A stretch of DNA of 64,000 bases, from assembly GCA_029719485.1 (NCBI GenBank), contig CP120722.1:62001-126000 (forward strand). The letters run 5' to 3'. The notes under the pieces are model-generated. The model was not told the DNA's origin. It did not search any database and saw only the letters and a list, made by a program, of their open reading frames with translations. Position 1 is the stretch's first letter. Each line of letters begins with the position of its first letter. The DNA is from Kiritimatiellota bacterium B12222. Lineage in GTDB: Bacteria > Verrucomicrobiota > Kiritimatiellia > SS1-B-03-39 > UBA6053. Positions 17,797 through 26,554 of this stretch are shown here, piece after piece. The translations under genes and the position numbers were made by a program.

Positions 17797-19098
17797 ATGA
17801 ATTGGAAATCTGAATGGAAAAAGTTACTGGCCATCGCCAGCGTGTTTTTAGTCTTTTTCTACCTCCCCGTAGGATCAGCCCGCTTCGATAACGCCATCAT
17901 GGAAGCCCTCTATCTGGCCAAATGGTATGCCCGGGAGCATGTGCTACTCTGCCTCATCCCCGCTTTCTTTATTGCCGGTGCAATCGCCGTATTTATCAGT
18001 CAAGCCTCCGTCATGAAATACCTAGGCGCCAAAGCCAATAAATTTCTGGCCTACGGAGTCGCCTCCATTTCCGGAACCATTCTCGCAGTATGCTCCTGTA
18101 CCGTGTTGCCTCTGTTTGCCGGCATTTACCGCATGGGTGCCGGACTGGGTCCCGCAACCGCCTTTCTCTATTCCGGTCCTGCCATTAATGTGCTCGCCAT
18201 TGTAATGACCGCCAGCGTACTCGGCGTTGAACTCGGCATCGCCCGCGCCATCGGCGCCATCATCTTTTCAATCGTCATCGGCGTGCTCATGCACCTCATC
18301 TTCATCAAAGAAGAAAACCAAAAAGCAAATCAGCAAATGGTAATGCCCGAAGAAGAACAGGCACGCCCCCTCTGGCAAAATGCCCTCTATTTCTTTTCCA
18401 TGGTCGGCATTCTGGTTTTTGCCAACTGGGGAAAACCCGAACAAGCTACCGGCCTTTGGGCAGGCATCTATCACAGCAAATGGATCGTCACTTCTATTTT
18501 CTCCCTCGCCCTCGGCATCATGTTGGTGCGCTGGTTCAACATCGCCTGGTGGAAAGTGTTGCTCACCACTTTGGCGGTCGTCGCCTTAGTCATCGCCTTT
18601 CCCGAACAACCCATGGTCGCCTTTTCTGCAGGGGTCGTTGGACTCTCCGCATTCACCAGTACCGACAAGGGAGAGGCCTCCGAATGGTTTGCCTCCTCCT
18701 GGGGCTTTGCCAAACAAATCATGCCCCTCCTCCTCTTCGGTGTGCTCATCGCTGGAGCCCTGTTAGGTCGGGTCGGACATGAAGGCCTCATCCCTTCCGA
18801 ATGGGTCTCCCGCGCCGTGGGCGGCAATTCGCTCTCAGCCAATTTCTTCGCCTCCTTTGCGGGTGCCTTCATGTATTTTGCCACCCTCACCGAAGTGCCC
18901 ATTCTGCAAGGACTCATTGGCAATGGCATGGGCAAAGGCCCCGCACTGGCCTTACTCTTGGCCGGACCCGCATTGAGCCTACCCAACATGTTGGTCATCC
19001 GCTCCGTACTCGGCACCAAAAAAACCGTCGTATTCGTCAGCCTCGTGATCGTGATGGCCACCATTAGTGGCATTATTTTTGGAACATTTTTCGGATAA
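17797..19098 (+). CDS. ArsP/DUF318-type permease
   Basis: Polytopic inner-membrane permease of the DUF318 (ArsP_2) family, related to SO_0444 of Shewanella, which has been linked to arsenite efflux, and to the ArsP methylarsenite exporters. The signature is AVCSCTVLPLFAGIYRMGAGLGPATAF, whose C99 and C101 are candidate ligands for trivalent arsenic. The two halves are related: SGPAINVLAIV and AGPALSLPNMLVI. A charged cytoplasmic loop near 170-190 separates them. AGGAAG precedes the ATG. Substrate inferred from the operon. Confidence 0.85.
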   Translation: MNWKSEWKKLLAIASVFLVFFYLPVGSARFDNAIMEALYLAKWYAREHVLLCLIPAFFIAGAIAVFISQASVMKYLGAKANKFLAYGVASISGTILAVCSCTVLPLFAGIYRMGAGLGPATAFLYSGPAINVLAIVMTASVLGVELGIARAIGAIIFSIVIGVLMHLIFIKEENQKANQQMVMPEEEQARPLWQNALYFFSMVGILVFANWGKPEQATGLWAGIYHSKWIVTSIFSLALGIMLVRWFNIAWWKVLLTTLAVVALVIAFPEQPMVAFSAGVVGLSAFTSTDKGEASEWFASSWGFAKQIMPLLLFGVLIAGALLGRVGHEGLIPSEWVSRAVGGNSLSANFFASFAGAFMYFATLTEVPILQGLIGNGMGKGPALALLLAGPALSLPNMLVIRSVLGTKKTVVFVSLVIVMATISGIIFGTFFG

Positions 19099-19121
19099 AC
19101 ATACCCCATCGGAGTAATAAC

Positions 19122-19355
19122 ATGAACATTCAAATTCTGGGCACCGGATGCCCAAAATGTAAAAAACTCGCTGAAGCCGTCGAGGCCGTCGCTACAGAAC
19201 TTCAACTCGAGTACAGCATTGAGAAAATAACCGACATCAATCAGATCATGGCTTTCGGCGTCATGATGACCCCGGCCCTCGCCGTCGATGGCAAAATAAA
19301 AGCCGTGGGCAAAGTGTTATCGCCCGATGAAATTAAAAAATTCCTCACCGCCTAA
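19122..19355 (+). CDS. Small cytoplasmic thioredoxin-like protein (CPKC)
   Basis: 77-residue single-domain thioredoxin fold of the redox-active disulfide protein 2 / MTH895 type. Active site C10-P-K-C13 directly after the first strand; the cis-Pro loop is MMTPALAV. No signal peptide. Such mini-thioredoxins commonly accompany DUF318 permeases. Inferred role: thiol donor to the permease or to the CcdA-like protein at the end of the operon. Confidence 0.88.
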   Translation: MNIQILGTGCPKCKKLAEAVEAVATELQLEYSIEKITDINQIMAFGVMMTPALAVDGKIKAVGKVLSPDEIKKFLTA

Positions 19356-19369
19356 AAGGAGATCCTCAC

Positions 19370-19726
19370 ATGAAGAACACCGTACTCTTCTCCTGTTCAG
19401 GTGCATCAGACGTGGGTGCACTCACCGATCAAGTCGCTCGTAAACTCACGCGTGACGGAAAAGGCCAAATGCTCTGCATGACCGCCGTCGGTACTGGAGT
19501 TAAAAAAGTATTACACAGCGCCTCAAAGGCCGAAAAAATTCTGGCCATCGATGGATGCCCTCACCAATGCGCGAGCAAAACCCTGAAGGCAGCCAATTTT
19601 AGTGACATCAAACAAATCGTCTTATCAGATCTGAACCTGCGAAAAGGCGAAACCGAACTCAACGATCAAAATATGCAACAGGTAATCAACACCGCCACCA
19701 CCCTTCTGCAGGAGACACCTGCATGA
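19370..19726 (+). CDS. DGC-domain putative zinc-binding protein
   Basis: 118-residue protein of the DGC family. It has a Cys in SCSGASDVGAL at the N-terminus, a Cys in MLCMTAVGTGV, and the name-giving DGCPHQCA, giving four Cys suited to a metal or metalloid. There is no signal peptide. The biochemical role of the family is not established. It overlaps the next gene by 4 nt. Its constant company with thioredoxins and an ArsG-like protein suggests metalloid or redox sensing or scavenging (inference). Confidence 0.85.
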   Translation: MKNTVLFSCSGASDVGALTDQVARKLTRDGKGQMLCMTAVGTGVKKVLHSASKAEKILAIDGCPHQCASKTLKAANFSDIKQIVLSDLNLRKGETELNDQNMQQVINTATTLLQETPA

Positions 19727-20133
19727 AATTCCCCGGAACAAAATTCACCACCTTGTTGATGGTTTTTGCCCTGCTGATGCTTAGCGCATGCGGACAACAA
19801 AACACTGAGCCTGTGGTCAATGAAGCTTCCACACCCCCCCTCCCCAAATTACTCGATTTGGGAGCAGAAAAATGCATTCCTTGCAAACAAATGGCGCCCA
19901 TCCTTGCGGATCTGATGGAAAGCTACTCTGGAGAATTTGAAACCGTCTTCGTCGATGTCTGGCAACCTGAAAACAAAGCAGAAGCCGATCGTCATGACAT
20001 TCGCAGCATTCCCACCCAAATTTTCTTTGATGCAACAGGCAAAGAGCTGTGGCGACATGAAGGCTATATTTCAAAAGAAGATATTTTAATGAAGTGGCAA
20101 GAGCTGGGCTTCACCTTCGAACAAGCGGGGTAA
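19723..20133 (+). CDS. Periplasmic thioredoxin-fold lipoprotein (CIPC)
   Basis: A lipobox LSAC ends the signal peptide, so the protein should be lipid-anchored facing the periplasm. A thioredoxin domain follows, with active site C51-I-P-C54, the VFVDVW strand and the cis-Pro loop SIPTQIFF. 136 residues. Translationally coupled to the DGC gene (ATGA). In the operon it is the natural periplasmic acceptor of electrons passed by the CcdA-like ArsG protein. Confidence 0.85.
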   Translation: MKFPGTKFTTLLMVFALLMLSACGQQNTEPVVNEASTPPLPKLLDLGAEKCIPCKQMAPILADLMESYSGEFETVFVDVWQPENKAEADRHDIRSIPTQIFFDATGKELWRHEGYISKEDILMKWQELGFTFEQAG

Positions 20134-20139
20134 TGCTGT

Positions 20140-20610
20140 ATGGAGAGATTCCAAAAATTCCTCATCGCGACTCTACTCGTCTTCACCTTCATCAGTATCG
20201 GTTTTTCTCTCGGCAAACATAACCATACCGAAACAACTCTCCCCCATGAGTTGCCACATACACAGGGTCAACAAGTCGCAGTCTACTACCTCCACTCTTC
20301 CTTTCGTTGCATCACCTGTAATACCATCGAAGAGATGACCCGCAACTTACTCGACCACGCCTACGCATCTCCATTGGCTGAGCAAACCCTGTTATGGAGA
20401 GAAGTCGATTTTCAAACCAACGAAGCCCTCGCCAAACAGTTTGACGTCATCGCCAGTTGCGTGGTGGTCGCACACCTGAACAACGGACAGGTCACGGAGT
20501 ACCAGCGGCTAGACGAGGTATGGACATTGATGAAAGATCCTCAAGCCTTCAATCAATACATCAGCCAAGCCATTGATACATATCTGGAGCCGAGCGGAGA
20601 CCCGACATGA
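20140..20610 (+). CDS. ArsF-like membrane-anchored protein with CxxC
   Basis: Matches the family annotated as nitrophenyl compound nitroreductase subunit ArsF. A single N-terminal anchor (about residues 7-24) is followed by a periplasmic thioredoxin-like domain with YYLHSSFRCITC (C57, C60) and a further Cys in VIASCVVV. The ArsEFG set of Shewanella was described as reducing nitroaromatic arsenicals and exporting the products; the family name rests on that work. By sequence alone this is a thiol-redox domain, not a flavin enzyme. It overlaps the next gene by 4 nt. Confidence 0.78.
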   Translation: MERFQKFLIATLLVFTFISIGFSLGKHNHTETTLPHELPHTQGQQVAVYYLHSSFRCITCNTIEEMTRNLLDHAYASPLAEQTLLWREVDFQTNEALAKQFDVIASCVVVAHLNNGQVTEYQRLDEVWTLMKDPQAFNQYISQAIDTYLEPSGDPT

Positions 20611-21293
20611 TCTGGACCCTTATCTTCTCAGCACTATGGCTGGGCATTCTCACCGCCATCAGCCCTTGCCCCTTGGCCACCAACATCGCGGCCATTTCTT
20701 TCATCGGACAAAAAACCGGTCAGAAAAATCAAGTCATCACCTCCGGCCTGCTCTATGCCTCCGGACGGACCTTCGCTTATGTCCTGCTCGGAATCATCAT
20801 TACCACCGGCATGCTCAACAGCGCAGACCTTTCTCGTTTCTTACAGAAGTACATGAACGAAGCCCTGGGACCTATTTTAATTTTACTGGGACTGGTACTG
20901 CTGGGATGGATCGGCTCTGGCATTACTTTTCAGTTGGGAACTGAAAAACTTCAGGCAAAAGCACAAAAGGGCGGACGCCTATGGGCTGTCCCCATCGGTT
21001 TCCTCTTCGCCTTATCTTTCTGTCCCGTATCAGCCGGCCTCTTCTTTGCAGCCCTCCTCCCCCTGGCCCTCAAACACCAAGCCCCCATTCTACTGCCCCT
21101 TGTCTACGGCATCGGCAGCGCCCTCCCCGTAGTTCTTTTTGCTTTCCTCATGGCCTTCGGCTCAAATTACGTGGGAAAAACGTTTAACAACCTCACCCGT
21201 ATCGAACACGGGCTCAGATCTTTTGCAGGTAGCATCTTTATCGTGGCTGGCTTGTATTACTGCCTAACCCATATCTACGGGATTCAACTGTAG
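20607..21293 (+). CDS. ArsG-family / CcdA-DsbD-like membrane protein
   Basis: Six-helix membrane protein of the family annotated as ArsG aromatic arsenical efflux permease. It shows the hallmark of the CcdA/DsbD transmembrane electron carrier: one reactive Cys after Pro in helix 1 (SPC21PLATN) and a second in helix 4 (SFC139PVSAGL), in two pseudo-repeats. Such proteins carry electrons from cytoplasmic thioredoxin to periplasmic thiols. Last gene of the operon. I consider electron transfer at least as likely as efflux. Confidence 0.8.
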   Translation: MIWTLIFSALWLGILTAISPCPLATNIAAISFIGQKTGQKNQVITSGLLYASGRTFAYVLLGIIITTGMLNSADLSRFLQKYMNEALGPILILLGLVLLGWIGSGITFQLGTEKLQAKAQKGGRLWAVPIGFLFALSFCPVSAGLFFAALLPLALKHQAPILLPLVYGIGSALPVVLFAFLMAFGSNYVGKTFNNLTRIEHGLRSFAGSIFIVAGLYYCLTHIYGIQL

Positions 21294-21368
21294 CCACCAC
21301 TCCCTCAAGGATAAAACCAGACGCAACGCTCGGCCATTTCTGCACAACTCCATGGAGGCAAACAACGT

Positions 21369-21497
21369 ATGCCCATTCGCGAGTATTATCCTGAAGAGAA
21401 ACCCTTTAAAATGGTCTACGTCGAAGATCCCTTCGGCATCGTTTCCGAAATTTATACCCACAGTTACGAACTCACCTATTCACAAGGCGCTTACTAA
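21369..21497 (+). pseudogene. C-terminal remnant of a VOC/glyoxalase-family protein
   Basis: A 42-codon frame encodes a typical end of a vicinal-oxygen-chelate protein: MVYVEDPFGIVSEIYTHSY with the metal-ligand Glu in EIYTHS, then LTYSQGAY and stop. VOC proteins are about 120-170 residues, so most of the gene is missing; reading upstream in frame meets a stop (about 21312) after unrelated residues. It lies just behind the arsenic operon. VOC dioxygenases such as ArsI occur in organoarsenical operons, but I cannot tell whether this fragment is of that kind. Confidence 0.55.
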
Positions 21498-21566
21498 CTC
21501 CCTGAAGCACAACCTAAGCCCTGACTTTTCATAAAACAGTCCCCCCAAAAAAAGCGCCCATAACAC

Positions 21567-22649
21567 CTATCCTTCTAACTGTGCCAACCCCCAACGCGCA
21601 TGTTCGGCAATCAAAGGCTCCACATCATCCGCGAGCTTTTCCAAAGGGGCTTGCGCTTCTTCACTCCCACTATTTCCCAGCGCGATCGCAACATTTCGCA
21701 ACAGCCCTCGACGCTTCGTGCGCATGATAGGGGTTCCTGCAAATCGAGCTAAAAAGGCATCATCATCCAATTCTGCCAATTCATCCAAGCGTGGCGCCAT
21801 GCGATCAGGCTCTGGCAACAACCACGACTCATGACTCTGTTTGCTAAAGCGTTTCACCCAAGGGCACACTTCCTGACACACATCGCAGCCAAAAATCCAA
21901 TTGCCAAATTTAGGTCGCAAATTTTCAGGGACCTCTCCGCGATTTTCGATGGTTTGGTAGGAGAGACAAAGTCGACTATTCAAAATATATTCCGCAGGAA
22001 AGGCGTGCGTGGGGCAAGCATTTAAACAGCGGCGACAACTTCCGCAATCCGAAGTTTTCCGAGACTCGGAAACCAGCTGATTCCCCGTTCCGGGTGTCGG
22101 AAGATCAGCCGCCAAGTCACAACTCAACAGCAAGCCGCCCAAAAACATCATCGACCCCCATTCGGGATGAATCAGCAAAGTATTGCGACCAATAAACCCC
22201 AAACCCGCAGCCAAGGCCGCATCGTGTTCCATCACCGGTTTGGCATCATTAAAGGGAAAAGTCTTCACCCCTTGAGGTCCATGCTCCGCAATCCATGCCG
22301 ACAAATTTTTCAGACGCGTACGAATCACTTTATGATAATCCCGCCCCCACGCATATCGCGCAATCCGCCCTCGCATGGGATCATTCCAAATGCGGGCACT
22401 GGGAGACTGGGTGACATATGACACGCCCAACACCAACATGCTTTGCGCTTCAGGTTGCCACAATTTAGGGTCAATCCGAAGATCCACATTCCGTGCAATC
22501 CACGCCATATCCGCATGATGCCCCGAAGCCAACCACGCACGGTAAGCCGCCGCATGACGTGCCGGTTGCACCTTGGCAATACCTGCAATGTCAAAGCCGC
22601 AAGCCAACGCTTGAGCTTTCAACTCCTGTTCAAAACTCAGAGCATTCAT
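21567..22649 (-). CDS. queG: Epoxyqueuosine reductase
   Basis: Last step of queuosine synthesis in tRNA: cobalamin-dependent reduction of epoxyqueuosine. The N-terminal domain has FDIAGIAKV and WIARNVDLRIDP. The two [4Fe-4S] sites are CGSCRRCLNACP and CDVCQEVCPW. A C-terminal HEAT-like segment (MRTKRRGLLRNVAIALGNSG) is typical of QueG. 360 residues, full length. GGAGGG precedes the ATG. Last gene of a four-gene minus-strand run with gaps of about 20 nt. Confidence 0.95.
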   Translation of the reverse strand: MNALSFEQELKAQALACGFDIAGIAKVQPARHAAAYRAWLASGHHADMAWIARNVDLRIDPKLWQPEAQSMLVLGVSYVTQSPSARIWNDPMRGRIARYAWGRDYHKVIRTRLKNLSAWIAEHGPQGVKTFPFNDAKPVMEHDAALAAGLGFIGRNTLLIHPEWGSMMFLGGLLLSCDLAADLPTPGTGNQLVSESRKTSDCGSCRRCLNACPTHAFPAEYILNSRLCLSYQTIENRGEVPENLRPKFGNWIFGCDVCQEVCPWVKRFSKQSHESWLLPEPDRMAPRLDELAELDDDAFLARFAGTPIMRTKRRGLLRNVAIALGNSGSEEAQAPLEKLADDVEPLIAEHARWGLAQLEG

Positions 22650-22665
22650 CGAAAAAACATCCCTC

Positions 22666-24093
22666 CTAGTGCAGGATGACGCGCTCTCTCATCATCTGCT
22701 CTTTCATTTGAAGCATTTGTTCATGGCTGCGAAGGGAGTTGGAAGGAAATGCATTCAACAAGGTAAAGGTACATCTCAATTGCGTTTCATTGAGGGTAAA
22801 GCGAAGGGTATCTATGATCTGAAGTACCGCATGCGCTGCCGGATCCCGCTCGTTTTTCAATACATTTCGACCTTCAACTAATGCCTCTTGAATATAAGTA
22901 TTCAACTCCGCGGTAGACGCCGGATCTTCATGCGTCACCTTCACTTCCCCCTCCAGTCCCTTTACATGGATATCGCCATAAAGCGAAAAAGTCTCCGCCG
23001 TGGAAACTGGGCCAAATTTCGAAAGAACGTTCTCCGGAAATACCGCCGCAACTTTCAAATCTTTGTCGGCAGGAAGCCCGGAGTACAGCGCGGTTAACTC
23101 ATCGCCAAAAGGCAGCGCTTTCTTATTTCCATCCGCCAGAGCCTTTGCCGTAAGAAGGAAAGACTCTTCGATTTTTTCCGTGCGGAATACGGCCAGCATG
23201 TGATGCGAATCTACCAAAACCACCTGCCACTGATCAAGTATCAGCACCTGCATGCCCGTTTCCGTTTTCACCATAAAGTTTTTACTTTTCGCAAACGAGA
23301 CGATGACTTCAGGATCATAATCCACTTCCAGCCACAGCGTCAATTGACCCTCATCATTTAACAGCATCCCTTTGTTCATGGCCAGGCTCACCCGTCGAAT
23401 CGTGATGTCACCTATGCTCGAGACCATAGAAATCAACGCCTTCTGAATGCGGGGAAGCTGGTGAACTGTGTTGACAATGGGCGAGTCAAATGACCGCATG
23501 GTAAACTGAGCCACGCCAATACTGTCATCCGGAAACGACGCCAAAACATCATTCCCCGCCGGCAAGTTTTGCTCCGGAAGCGATTTCCGCTCCAAACTTT
23601 TACGGGCCATGTGTTGCAAATCGTTCTCGGGTCCTTCCGCAACCGACTGCACCACCTCCCAGGCATCAGGACGATCCATTTGGATTAAACTAAACAGCGC
23701 CATCCACTGATCCTGCTCTTCACTCTCTTCGTCAACGGGTTGAATCTGCGTTAATAATTTCTTGGCCCGCTGAGAAACTTCGGGATCATCACTTTCCGCC
23801 GCCTGCTCCAACAAAGGCTTGGCGGACATGCCCATGACAGCCAATTGTTGGGAGGCCTGCTCCCTGGTTTTAAAATCATCCGCACCCAAAGCCGCAATCC
23901 ATGTTTCAACATCCACTTCTTCTTCCTCAGCCACGCTCAAGATGGCCGACAGGGCGGAAACCTCATAGGCCACCTCCCGTGCCTCCCAATACGCTTCAGG
24001 ACTGATGTAGCCCGACAGCGATTCCTCCCCTCCCATCATCAGGGAAAAACACAAAGTAAAGAAACTATAAAAACTGAAACCGGCATTTACCAT
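22666..24093 (-). CDS. Exported protein of unknown function with HEAT-like repeats
   Basis: I do not recognise the family. An N-terminal hydrophobic segment (about residues 4-20) is a likely signal or anchor. Residues 60-160 look like HEAT/Armadillo helices: LGADDFKTREQASQQLAVMG with PLLEQAAESDDPEVSQRAKKLL resembles the degenerate repeats common in PVC bacteria. The remaining 300 residues form an alpha/beta region with no motif I can place. GGAG precedes the ATG. It sits between queG and a LamG-like protein in one operon. Confidence 0.6.
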   Translation of the reverse strand: MVNAGFSFYSFFTLCFSLMMGGEESLSGYISPEAYWEAREVAYEVSALSAILSVAEEEEVDVETWIAALGADDFKTREQASQQLAVMGMSAKPLLEQAAESDDPEVSQRAKKLLTQIQPVDEESEEQDQWMALFSLIQMDRPDAWEVVQSVAEGPENDLQHMARKSLERKSLPEQNLPAGNDVLASFPDDSIGVAQFTMRSFDSPIVNTVHQLPRIQKALISMVSSIGDITIRRVSLAMNKGMLLNDEGQLTLWLEVDYDPEVIVSFAKSKNFMVKTETGMQVLILDQWQVVLVDSHHMLAVFRTEKIEESFLLTAKALADGNKKALPFGDELTALYSGLPADKDLKVAAVFPENVLSKFGPVSTAETFSLYGDIHVKGLEGEVKVTHEDPASTAELNTYIQEALVEGRNVLKNERDPAAHAVLQIIDTLRFTLNETQLRCTFTLLNAFPSNSLRSHEQMLQMKEQMMRERVILH

Positions 24094-24117
24094 ATTTGTT
24101 CTCCAAGCAGTCCGCGA

Positions 24118-25542
24118 TTACCACAGATCCTCTTCTTCTTCATGCCGGTCATCGTAAGGATTGAATTGGATGGCATCGAAATATTTCTTTTGCAGCGTGA
24201 TCTCACCCGTCGCCTCTGATTTCCCGGTGAACACCCGTTGATCCATGTTCAACAAACTCAGCGTAATGACTTCCGTGTTGGGAAAAGAAATTTTCACATC
24301 GCCCTTTTGCAAACGAGGTTCACGACGCGTGCCTTGTGCAAACCGAACTTCGTCCACCCGATCCATAGGCACTTGAAACACGGCAAAGTCATTTTTGAAG
24401 TACAACACCTCTGCTTCAATTTTCTCGAGCGTACCCGCGAACACATCCCCATTTGAAGTGGTTAGCTGATCGGTATCCTCTAAACTTTGGTCTTCACCCA
24501 TATCAAATTCTCCGTCCCACTCCCGCAAACGAATATTACTCAGCTTCAATGGATTGTTTCCCATGCCCCCAAACAACATGGCATCGCCACGAATGTTTCC
24601 TTCAAAGGTATCACTCCACCGCGCCACCAACTCCCCATCAAACAAAATCATGATTTCTTTCTTCGCCCGATTCAACAACAACTCAACCTCTAAACTGCCG
24701 TCATTCATTTTATCGCGTACTTGGATATTCCCCAAGTCATTGCGTCCAATTTTATCGTAGTTCCGATAACAACGAATATAGCCATTCTGAATATTAAGGG
24801 TGTAACAATTTTGATTCACATTCTTAGGGTCACGTCCCCAAAAACCCACCTGCAAATTACAATTTCCCCGCCATTCCAGATCAAAGGCCAAAGAAACCAT
24901 GTCAGGTAAATCATCAAACTCTTGGCCAATGATTTGATTGTGGTTGTCGCTAAACAGGGCATTTTTTTCATACTTCCAATTTCCATTCGAATTATTCAGT
25001 TCCCATTCTTCAAGTGAGGAGGGCCCTTCGTAAATCGACCCGGAGCTCGAAGAAGGGCGAATGGCCGCCACCATTTTCGATTGCAACGTAAACGTTCCCG
25101 CCATGGGCGACTCCAGTTGAAGCACATCTGCATCCATGTGGACAATTTTTCCCCGGTATGCATCCCCATTGGTCAAAATAATTTTAGGTAAACGGGATAA
25201 AGGAGCCCCATCCGTCATCACTGTTTTTAACTCAACCTTTTTAAGATTGGCCAAGCCATAACTCACCTTGGTTGACGCATCGGGATGTTTCCAAACCACC
25301 CCTTCACTTTCACTCATTTCCAATAAAGCTCCGGAGATCTGGTCTTCATTTAAAAAGAACAAACGATCGTCGACACGACCTTCCTTCACAGCCACACTGT
25401 GATCCCCCCCCGTCGGTGCAAGTACCCCTGTCGTATCCTCCACGATTTCAACATCGTCAACCACATTGATCAATTCGATTTGCGCGTGAAGACTCACACA
25501 AGGAAAAACCAAACAAAGCGCTAAAATAGAAAATTTTATCAT
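24118..25542 (-). CDS. Secreted LamG/3-keto-disaccharide-hydrolase-like protein
   Basis: The signal peptide ends near SLHAQ. Two short repeats with the pattern NGDxFxGxL/I (TNGDAYRGKI and SNGDVFAGTL) flank a central jelly-roll of about 190 residues containing WELNNSNGNWKYEKNALFS and FDGELVARWSDTF. This resembles the concanavalin-like domains (DUF1080/LamG) that bind or cleave sugars, but no catalytic residues are clear. Neighbour of a GspC-like protein, which suggests an envelope role. Confidence 0.6.
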   Translation of the reverse strand: MIKFSILALCLVFPCVSLHAQIELINVVDDVEIVEDTTGVLAPTGGDHSVAVKEGRVDDRLFFLNEDQISGALLEMSESEGVVWKHPDASTKVSYGLANLKKVELKTVMTDGAPLSRLPKIILTNGDAYRGKIVHMDADVLQLESPMAGTFTLQSKMVAAIRPSSSSGSIYEGPSSLEEWELNNSNGNWKYEKNALFSDNHNQIIGQEFDDLPDMVSLAFDLEWRGNCNLQVGFWGRDPKNVNQNCYTLNIQNGYIRCYRNYDKIGRNDLGNIQVRDKMNDGSLEVELLLNRAKKEIMILFDGELVARWSDTFEGNIRGDAMLFGGMGNNPLKLSNIRLREWDGEFDMGEDQSLEDTDQLTTSNGDVFAGTLEKIEAEVLYFKNDFAVFQVPMDRVDEVRFAQGTRREPRLQKGDVKISFPNTEVITLSLLNMDQRVFTGKSEATGEITLQKKYFDAIQFNPYDDRHEEEEDLW

Positions 25543-25563
25543 GGTGTATCTCGAGTTGTAACG

Positions 25564-26457
25564 TTAGCGAATAATAAAAACTTGTTTGCGAACCACCCCG
25601 TCATTCTCCACATCTAAAACCAGCGCACTCATGCGGGAATTCATAAACTCACGCACCAAATATTCAGCACGGTTTTGAGTGATCATCTTCATCGAATTCG
25701 CTTTGCGAATCACATCCCCATCCCCCAATCCCATACTCTTGAAAAATTCCTGCTCCCCCTTCATATCAATCTGAAATCCCGCATCATCCAACGAAGTACC
25801 GATTTGTGAAAAAGACCGGTACAACTGAACGATACGTATAGGATTTTTCACCACTTCTTCCGCATAATCCACCACCGCCTGACGATTGATCAGCCACTGC
25901 GTTTCAGACACCCGTTTGCCAAATCGGGAGGTTTCCAAAGCCGGCATATCTTCGATTCGCAACACCACCTCTTTGGGTTGCTCCTCACTTTCAGGCTTTA
26001 CGGTAGGGGCCACGTTCCCCGTGAGTGCCAAAAAGTAACTTTGCCCATCTCGCGACAGCGTGACCCGATCCATTTCAATTTTTTCCACCACAAATGGTCC
26101 CAAATCATCCTTCTCATTTAACAGCAATTGCGTACCTGAACGCAAATCATCCACCAAAGCCATCGACGATCCCGTACTAAAGGTATTCAAATCCTGCGTG
26201 TAGGTTTGAAAGGTGCCAGCCAATTCGTAGTGTTCAATCTCTTTGGTGACAGCTTGCGTACCCATATCGGCCCAAATGGGAGACTCAGGCAATGAAAAGC
26301 TCATCGCATTCACCGGATAATCCAAGCGCTGTAAAAATGCCTCATGGATCGGTTCCTTCATTAGGGTCGCGCGCAACCAATACATACTGCCCCCAAAAAG
26401 GGCTAAAATAAGTCCTAAAAGTCCAAAAATCAGGCGTTGAGATTCACGAATTCGCAT
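25564..26457 (-). CDS. GspC-like type II secretion protein with PDZ-like end
   Basis: Bitopic inner-membrane protein: a short cytoplasmic N-terminus, one helix (LIFGLLGLILALFGGSMYW), then a periplasmic region with a homology-region-like beta domain (ELAGTFQTY...GPFVVEKIEMDRVTLSRDGQ) and a C-terminal PDZ-like domain (MGLGDGDVIRKANSMKM...VLDVENDG). That order matches GspC, which links the inner-membrane platform to the secretin. The start is the ATG at 26457, preceded by GAGG; the frame is open to 26538. No other gsp genes are adjacent, so it could be an orphan. Confidence 0.65.
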   Translation of the reverse strand: MRIRESQRLIFGLLGLILALFGGSMYWLRATLMKEPIHEAFLQRLDYPVNAMSFSLPESPIWADMGTQAVTKEIEHYELAGTFQTYTQDLNTFSTGSSMALVDDLRSGTQLLLNEKDDLGPFVVEKIEMDRVTLSRDGQSYFLALTGNVAPTVKPESEEQPKEVVLRIEDMPALETSRFGKRVSETQWLINRQAVVDYAEEVVKNPIRIVQLYRSFSQIGTSLDDAGFQIDMKGEQEFFKSMGLGDGDVIRKANSMKMITQNRAEYLVREFMNSRMSALVLDVENDGVVRKQVFIIR

Positions 26458-26554
26458 GACCCAAACCTCAACTATATTCGGGCGGAGATCAAGCTTTGTT
26501 TGAATTCCAGTTCGAACCTTGACCCCTCCTATTCCCATATTCTATGTTCTTCTT

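Noticed and set aside
18471..19205. Long minus-strand frame of 244 codons
   Set aside because: It lies wholly antisense to the DUF318 permease and the small thioredoxin, which have clear family motifs; no ribosome site.
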